Source: Larix kaempferi
Lineage: Eukaryota > Streptophyta > Pinopsida > Pinales > Pinaceae
Length of the DNA stretch: 64,000 bases
Reading direction: 5' to 3'
Assembly: GCA_027924585.1 (NCBI GenBank)
Contig: BSBM01001664.1
Location: forward strand, 922,501-986,500
The notes beneath the pieces were generated by a model. That model did no database searches, was not told where the DNA came from, and saw nothing but the letters and a program-made list of their open reading frames with translations. Both the position numbers and the translations under genes were made by a program. Below are positions 56,770 through 64,000 of this stretch, one piece after another (the stretch's first letter is position 1; every line of letters starts with the position of its first letter).

Positions 56770-59700
56770 TGAAATGTGTCAATATGTGATAAAATCAAAT
56801 TGTCTTTCAAGAAATCTAACACACAAAAACTAACGAAGCAAAGAAGGATCCCTAACCTGGTATTCACCCATCAATTGAAGTACTACTAACTGTGAGTCGA
56901 TTCTTACCTCCAAACATGAAATGTCATGATGGATGGCATCTCGGAGTAACTCGATGACTGCATTGTACTCAGCTACATTGTTTGTCGTAAGGCCCAAACA
57001 AGCACCTCCCGAAGACACAATTTGGCCAAATGGTGAGTAAATAACCTAAGTTGTTGAGGCCAATTGACGAGTGTGGTGACTAGCACCATCAGTGAATCCT
57101 ATAAAGCAATCGGTTGTTATTTGAAACCACAATCCAGAAGACACATAAGACACAAAAAAAATCAAAAGAAAAGACTAACTCTACAAACATGTACATTTAT
57201 AATACAAGAAAAATCATATAAGCCTAATCGTAATAATGTTTCAGGTAGATCCCACTTGCAGGTTCAGGTGACCGAGGGGTCAAAGCTTGGATTTTGCTTG
57301 TAATACCAAGTGTAAGCATTGTGGAATTCCTTAAATGAATTGGTATACAAAGTGATCTCCTGTGAAGAACAGTTTGCCCCAATAAATATTTTTTCCACAA
57401 CACTTGGTTTGGTGGAAATATGAATAGGTATAGTCTTTCAAATATTTTCCATATTTCCTTCTGCGAAAATCGTCTGTTTAGTAGAAGGAGTGATGGACAA
57501 ATCGATATTCCCATCAGGTCTCATCGAAAACTCACTATTCTCAATCCTGTCTAGATCTGGAAGGAAGTAATATCTGTGATGCATGTGTTCCCAAGGATGA
57601 TCCAGACCAATCATAGCTTCCAGGATATCCTCGTCGGAAGTAAAAACAGTATCCAAACAGTCGAAAGAATGGGTGGAGTCTACTGACCATGTAGGTGCAT
57701 AATCAAAATCTGACTCAACTGAGACTCGCGAAGTCAAGTTGTGATCCATTGCAGCATTTTGTGATGCTTGGTAAGCCACTTATGCAATGGATGGGGGCAC
57801 ATTTGGTTATTGTTGAGTCGAAAGAATCCATGGATCAGTTGTTCGACTAATCATAAAAACTTCCCAAGATGATGTATCACTAGAACTCATAGAACTGATA
57901 TGATGTACAGGAGCAGGTAAGTCAAATGTGCCCATCAACGATGAATACATACCTACTCCTAGGATCTCACTGGGCGATCGAGTTGATCAATCAAAGGGAT
58001 ATGAGAATCCGTTGAAGTTTTGTTTCTCTTCCAAGTGAAGGATAATTGATCAACTGTGATGATCTTACCTTCATGGGGGAACATGAGTACTCAGAAAACG
58101 GACGATGGGATAGCTTGCATCGCACATGTCTAACTTCTTCCCAACAACAAGTTGTAGTCGAGATAAGCATCGACAACTTCTACCTCCATAGCCACTACCT
58201 TACCGTCAAGTTGAATCTCGAATGCTAGTAAGACTCCATGCAGACGGCAACACTTTCTGTCAAACGTGGTAAGTAGTCTAATTGAAGGAGCTAACTCTGG
58301 AGAACCCAAGGATTTCCAATAGGATATAGACATTAGGCATGTCGATGTGCCTTCATCTACGACTGTTCGTCCATTACTCATCGAACCATGGACTACTTCA
58401 ATCTGGAAAGCAATGTGATATGGAAATCGGGGTTTGATATTGGACATATCAAATATAGCTAGCATACTTGATGAGTCCATACTACCTATTTCCACTAGAA
58501 GTGCATTCCGCTGTGAAGGGAAGATTTGCAAGACTTCCAGTGCAGACATGGCACATGGTGTTTGGGATAAGTCTTCCACAATAGAGTAGTTGGGAGCATC
58601 CCGCGCATTAGGGTTGTGCACATACCGTTTGTAGACACCCTTTGGTATCTTCGGCAAAGGCTCTGTAGGCCTCTCGATGTGGAGAGGAACAAATGTTTCA
58701 GGAATCTCCTTATCTTTCTGCTACATTTCTGGGTTATAATTCTTGGCTCTCATTTGCAACAAGGTGTTGGAGTTAACCATATTTATATATGATTTATCAG
58801 CCAATGTGGCATGATGAATTCCCCTAGTATTAGAGTTTCCAAAAGTTGAGCCTTGTCCTTTGGGAAAAGGATCCTCCAGGACAGTTGGTTTCTTTTCTTT
58901 TAACAACTTTTGGGATTCTTCGATAAGAGGGAATTGGTGAGTAACGTGATCATCCTTACAAAGCTTGCAAGGAAACTTGACCTTATTTTTGTCTCTCTTC
59001 CATCCCCTTTCTTACCCTTCTTTTTAGGTTGCCGAGGACCCTTTTGGTTTGTCTGCACATTCTGTACAAATTCAGATTGTGAATGGGAGATCATAACTGT
59101 AGTTTCTTCTGTTGTTGATTGCTTCATAGAAAGTGCATGCACTTGTTTCGTTAAGGACTCCATTGCAGATGAGTCGGTCGAACCAACAATGCCATCAGCA
59201 TGAGGTCCAGGTTTGGGCTTACCAAGATCTATATTAGATCATGGTGCGTCAGGTATGATCTCATAAATAATCCCAGATTGGGCATAAAATAAGTCAAGAT
59301 GTTGGGTTCTCAGGATTGCTTCCTCTTCAGATGTTACCCCAGAAGTTGAAACATATTTAGAGACGTAAGGGAGTAGTGATTTCAAATACCACTCCAAAAA
59401 AAACTATGGGGGAATCTCAGCCTTGATGAGCCTCTTCCGTCTTCGCCATTCCTGAATGTGATCAGAAAGGTGAGTGACTTTGTTATGTCTAAATGTAGAC
59501 AAAAGGTATGTTCCGGCATCATACCAAATGGGAAGCTAGAAGTGGTTCAAAAATACTGTCGCTAAATCCCAAAAGTTATCGTATGCTGCAACCGGTAATT
59601 CGATGTACCATTTAGCTTCTACACTCGTTAAGGTTATCTGAAAGAGCCTCAATCGAATTGAGTCTTCGTTCAACAAGTTAGAGGAGCACCAGAGATGAAA

Positions 59701-59880
59701 AGTTGTTACATGATCTACAGGATCTTCACCAGTCTTACCTTTGATCTTTGGAAAGTCCGAAGGAAGCTTAGTTGGGACCGAAGGCCAAGTAGGGTTATGA
59801 CGTATCGGATCGTTCATGAGTTTCGAAAGGTATGGAAAGTTCAAAGTTTCCAGAAATGACAAGCGAGGTCGTGTCAATGG
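56770..59880 (-). pseudogene. Ty3/Gypsy gag-protease-RNase H remnant
   Basis: Minus-strand order: gag (59877-59536: FPKIKGKTGEDPVDHVTTFH, EAKWYIELP); a Lys-rich linker with a zinc-finger-like FPCKLCKDDHVTHQF (about 58980-58930); protease (58657-58130) with VVDEGTSTCLMS in place of the usual D[ST]G, ending EVVDAYLDYNLLLGRS; a spacer; the start of the reverse transcriptase region (about 57400-57300); then RNase H with FTDGAS (57107-57090) and TTNNVAEYNAVIELL (56980s). The reverse transcriptase core is missing and frames are broken in many places. Integrase is not seen. Order and motifs support a plant Gypsy element. Confidence 0.75.
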
Positions 59881-59989
59881 AATATTGTAACAAACTTAGA
59901 TTCATAAAACCACTAAGTAACAAAAGATAACAAACATGCAAAGAGGATCTGACAAAAACAATGGATCTAACGTATAATAACAGATTTAC

Positions 59990-60479
59990 AACATGCATAT
60001 CAAAGTGGAACCATTCATCAATATAACATAAATATTCTATGGAGATTTAAGGAACCATACCTGGTTAGATGACCTAGCAGCTAACATTACCTTGACATCT
60101 CCAATTCCCGCAACTGAAGGTGGGGGGATGACTGTCCACCCAACCAACCCCCAGCCAATGGCTGAGGACCCTGAGACCCCAAAATTAACTCTATTCCAGA
60201 GCTTTCTTGCTTTCCTCTTTCTTGGCTCCTCCAGAGCTCTCCTTCCAAAATTCCAAAAGACCAAAAGATCCCCCACTCTTCTTCTTGTCCTCCTTTTATC
60301 TCCCCCTTCTCCCATTTTTCTTAATTTATTTTAATGCAATTTGTTTTTCATCATTTTTCTTTCATATTCCCCATTATATTATTTACCCCTTTTATTTATT
60401 ATTTTACATTTCATTATATATATTCTCATTTTATCATTTCACACCTTTTATTTCATTATTTTACATGAGGGTTGTTACA
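59990..60479 (-). repeat. Probable Gypsy LTR
   Basis: The right border on the minus strand starts TGTAACAACCCTCATG directly after a purine tract AAGGGGGGAAGT and ACGAAGTTTCTTG, the classic 3' end of a Gypsy interior. The left border is not clear. As drawn it would be the 3' LTR of an element lying to the right. It also sits where the 5' LTR of the gag remnant on its left should be, so the two may share it. Confidence 0.5.
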
Positions 60480-62113
60480 TACTTCCCCCCTTCAAGAAAC
60501 TTCGTACAAAAGTTATAATCTTCAAGCAATAAAAAAACAATACTTATTCAATCAATCAATCAAGTAAATACTAGAATATATAGGTAGCTAGTACTATTGT
60601 GAAGTTAAGAGATTTATATGTGTGGCCACCACATAGAATTCTCCAAACCACACTAATACAATCAAACACCCTAAGTTACAACATGCTCTCAAGTAATTCC
60701 CTATGAGTCTAGTATGCAACCATAACAACAATTATGCATCATACATACAGAAGTATTAGATAATTAATTAATAATTAATAATTGTGTATTTGTTTACTTC
60801 ATCTTTCCTTACTCACTCTCTCCCTGAGAATCATACCATCTTCCACCTCCATAAACCTCCCCTTCAACTCTAGATGGTCTCGTTCACCATGGAATGGGCC
60901 CTCTACTGTAACTTGTCCCCGGATCATATAGTAGGCATTAGAAGTTCCTCAGGAAGTTACTGCAGCATTGCCACCTTCCCAAATTCTGGTAATAATACGG
61001 CCTCATCGGATTCTAACTGGAATCTGGGCATCATCGGTACTAGCCGCCATCTGGTTCCCGGTACCCCGATCTTGATATCAGGATCATTATACCCCAGGCA
61101 TCTCAGAAGGCTAGCCTAAACATCCTCCACAACACCCTCAAGTAACTAGCCCCAGGAATCAAAAGTCCTACATAAACCTCCCTCCGGGTGAGTATGTCTC
61201 CAACCGTGGACTCTAGTCACATTAGAAGTTCTCTGGGAAGTATCAGTGGCATTTCCACCTTCCCAACTTCTGGTACAAAAGTCAAGCGCTGCTGGCATAG
61301 AGCTAATTGTTGGGCTTATCCCCCATCCCATAATATATTTATAGTATCCATTCTCATTCGTGGTTATGGGCGCCCACGAAATCATAGAATACTTCACCTC
61401 ATCAGGATATTTGAGTGGATCACCTGGAACAACTAGCACTTTCCATAATGAATAATCATTAGTAACCATTTCTCAATATAATAATATATCATGGATCAAC
61501 CTTGAATCATGTGCTAACAATAATGTCTAGCCAACAGTTCATATTGCATTACATTGCATCATAAGCCCTTGTCACGATAAGTCATGCCAAGTTTAACATC
61601 TAATGCATTTGGGTGCTATGTGCTACCATTATAACATAACTGGTCATGATACTTTCATAATTTCACTAAGCTACCATATTTCAACATGGAGTAATGACCC
61701 ACATAATCCATCATCATATCAAATATGCATTCTAACAACCCACATAATCCATCATCATATCAAATATGTATTCTACGGGGAGCAATAAGGGTTAGCATGA
61801 AACGATAACATGTCATACCAAATATCTTATTCTTCACTAACACAAAATATAGTTGTAAAATAACAAACTTAATCACAGCATGCTTTCATACCATTTATGT
61901 GCCAAATGTCATTTATCTCTAGATGCAATGATAAGTTATAATATCATTTTATGTTCTACACATCATCTATCTTGTATAGCACCATAATGTCATGAAATAA
62001 CATCAAGAAGTATCACATGCACAACCCATGGCTATAAGTTTCATGGCTAGAATTAACAATCATCAAAGTTCACATGAATAATGCATGAACATGAATCACA
62101 TGTCTATAAGTGT
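60480..62113 (-). mobile_element. Decayed Gypsy interior
   Basis: No readable pol domain. Two related blocks, ATTAGAAGTTCCTCAGGAAG (60947) and ATTAGAAGTTCTCTGGGAAG (61219), form a diverged 272-bp repeat. A 41-bp unit with CCCACATAATCCATCATCAT is duplicated at 61698 and 61739. Confidence 0.35.
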
Positions 62114-62178
62114 AGCTAGGGTTTTCACCCTAGCTTGTGCAAATGAGCACCTACTAAGGAGAATTGACTCCTTAGTAG
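62114..62178. repeat. Two perfect short hairpins in a row
   Basis: AGCTAGGGT pairs with ACCCTAGCT (62114-62122 with 62127-62135, 4-base loop). CTACTAAGGAG pairs with CTCCTTAGTAG (62151-62161 with 62168-62178, 6-base loop). They sit near the outer end of the LTR below. Confidence 0.8.
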
Positions 62179-62179
62179 C

Positions 62180-62943
62180 AGTTCAAAAAGCAGAAAAATA
62201 AATGACAGAATAAAAAACTAAATCTAAACATGGTCATGGGTATTCATAAAATAAACTTGCAGTGAAAAACAGTAAACAGTAAAAGATTCATATATTTTCC
62301 ATGTAAAACAAATATACAAGAGATTGATATCTTTTTATTCAATAAAAATGGAGTTATACATGAAAGGTTACCTCAATGGTGAGGTTGATGGATATTGTGC
62401 AATCTTAGGGACGAGGTGCTCCAGTGCTCCAATTCTCTCTCTCTTCTCCAAGATGCTTCAAGTTTGGGCCAATGGTTCACTCTAAATGGGGAACTCAAGC
62501 TCAAATGGTTGGGCTAGGGTTCTGGAGTGATTTTGGCAGCATGAGGATAGGATAGATTGTGGATGTGAAATGGGGAGCCTCCACCTTCTATTTATAGATT
62601 TCATGTGGAGGGGATATTGGCCCATGGTTTTGGGAAACCAATGGTATTGGTAAATGGTTTAGGGTTTCTTTACCTCTTTTTCCCTCTTTTTTTCTTTTTT
62701 TGAATTGATTTTTGAATTTCATTCCATTTTATTTGATTTTTTTGGAATTTTGGGCCCTTTTGGAGGGTTTTTGGCATTTTTTGAGGAAATTTAATTATTT
62801 TGAGGAGAAAAAGATTGATTTTGGCCTTTTTGGTGACCATTTGAAGGTTTTTTGAGGTTTTGAAGGCTAAAATGGTAGGAAAAGTGGCAAATGGGTCATG
62901 TAGCTAGGGGTATGAGTTAGTGAGCATTTTTTGGGTGTTAACA
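62180..62943 (-). repeat. Probable Gypsy LTR, left border approximate
   Basis: The minus strand starts TGTTAACACCCAAAAAATGC at 62943, directly after a purine tract (CATCAGGGGGCAATT), and contains the TATA box TATAAATAGAAGG near 62590-62600. The interior of this element continues to the right to the window end. Confidence 0.55.
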
Positions 62944-64000
62944 AATTGCCCCCTGATGTGTGAGGACAAGAGCTCATCGTATGGTCGATAGACATCATAT
63001 TTTCTTTGTCTTGTTCCTGGGGTATGGAGGAGAGAAGAAACTGATTGGAGACCGGAACAGTGGCCCTATACAAACTGCTAAAACTAAAAATACATGACCT
63101 CAATAATGAATGAGGAATAATCTCAATATATGGATGGCATGGGCATACCCATACTCCTATCAAGATATACGAATAATAATGAGGCCCAAAAAGGGGACCT
63201 AAACAATACATGGAAAAACTGATGTGTACATCATATTGGTCTAGAGGGGACACAAATTTGGGACATACTCATGGTCCGACCATGACTGATCTGAAGAACT
63301 GATGTATGGAAATAATGACATCCATACTGAATGTGGTACCATAACAACTGATGCTCTGTTAGATCTGGGGGTGTCCAACAACTGGATGGACTCAATGATT
63401 GAGAGTCATAATCTCAAGGGTACACTGAACTGTATCGGAACTGGGGTGCTTCCGAATACTATCGCCAAGCACAGCCCGGATATCCATGGGAACATATAAC
63501 TCGGGGTTCCAAAGAGACTCACCAATGTGCTAGAGTCAGGGGACATCCAGGGTCTTCTACAAATAATTGAAGGGACCAATACCATGCATGAGTCTCAATG
63601 GTGTGATCAGTGTGCTGAAGTCAAGCACGTAAGAAACAACCATTCGGAGAGGCACTAAGGACTAATCTGAAAATGGTCTATAGGCACTCACCACTTATGG
63701 TGACGATTCCAAGGCACGGGGACCTCTAGATCTATCCTCTGGAATAAATTGGCTGGTGTCGACAGAGGGAGACCTACAACTACCAAGGCAATGATGTTTC
63801 CTTGATAGGAGCGTGAGGTGTACAACCAAAAAGTGATAGTACTAAAGATGGGACTGACATACTGTGGGGGTGGGGAACAACTGAGGTTGTAAAGTAGGGG
63901 GGGACTCAAACTTCCCTTGTTCAGAGTAAGATGGCATGGCTTGACCTGGTAGCATATGAAACTAACTCCGGGTAAGGGATCATAGCTTAAGGGACCAGGG
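62944..64000 (-). mobile_element. Decayed Gypsy interior running off the window
   Basis: Starts with the purine tract and resembles the sequence after 52841 in several short blocks. No domain is readable in the small frames. Confidence 0.35.

Overview
The window is nuclear DNA of a seed plant. The evidence is an intron-free L-type lectin receptor kinase, plant-style Copia, Gypsy, LINE and SINE remnants, GT-AG introns, and long AT-rich stretches of decayed mobile DNA. The sparse genes and deep layering of old transposons suggest a large, repeat-bloated genome, possibly a gymnosperm. That last point is inference.

0.5-19.7 kb: the most striking part reads as one giant decayed DNA transposon of about 19.3 kb. 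An 18-bp terminal inverted repeat (16 of 18 matching) lies at 480-497 and 19730-19747. Inside each end are GC-rich GCGTGC-type subterminal repeats and a shared A-tract/ACAGAGCTC segment. Two convergent, broken multi-exon genes lie inside. Gene 1 (plus, 2.06-5.20 kb) has transposase-like blocks. Gene 2 (minus, 19.30-14.18 kb) belongs to a family I do not recognise. Between them is a 6.8-kb nested inverted repeat built from 358/359-bp satellite monomers, flanked by GATG/TTAGGG-like minisatellite and folded around a central hairpin. A second copy of gene 2 (38.6-40.2 kb) also lies next to an array of the same satellite (34.4-36.8 kb), in the same relative orientation. This suggests the satellite travels with the gene.

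20-25 kb: a cluster of small mobile elements with clear borders. They are a tRNA-derived SINE with target duplication, a short non-autonomous Copia-like LTR element with an unrecognised 248-codon ORF and a nested hAT-type MITE, and a 1.28-kb element with 15-bp terminal repeats and an 8-bp target duplication.

25-34 kb: AT-rich DNA around the only apparently intact gene, an L-type lectin receptor kinase (minus, 30266-32185). Its C-terminal tail seems to have been cut off by a one-base deletion. It is flanked by two fragments of the same LINE family, and its upstream region holds a three-copy GC-rich repeat.

40-47 kb: an unassigned ORF, a strikingly regular array of 14-bp palindromes (41.43-41.59 kb), a broken LINE ORF1, and 1.6 kb of almost G-free C/T/A simple sequence.

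47.7-64 kb: a dead paralogue of the lectin kinase cut by an LTR retrotransposon, then decayed retroelement sequence, an unassigned broken plus-strand gene (55.4-56.5 kb), and minus-strand Gypsy gag-protease-RNase H remnants with two LTR ends. No RNA genes or CRISPR arrays were found.
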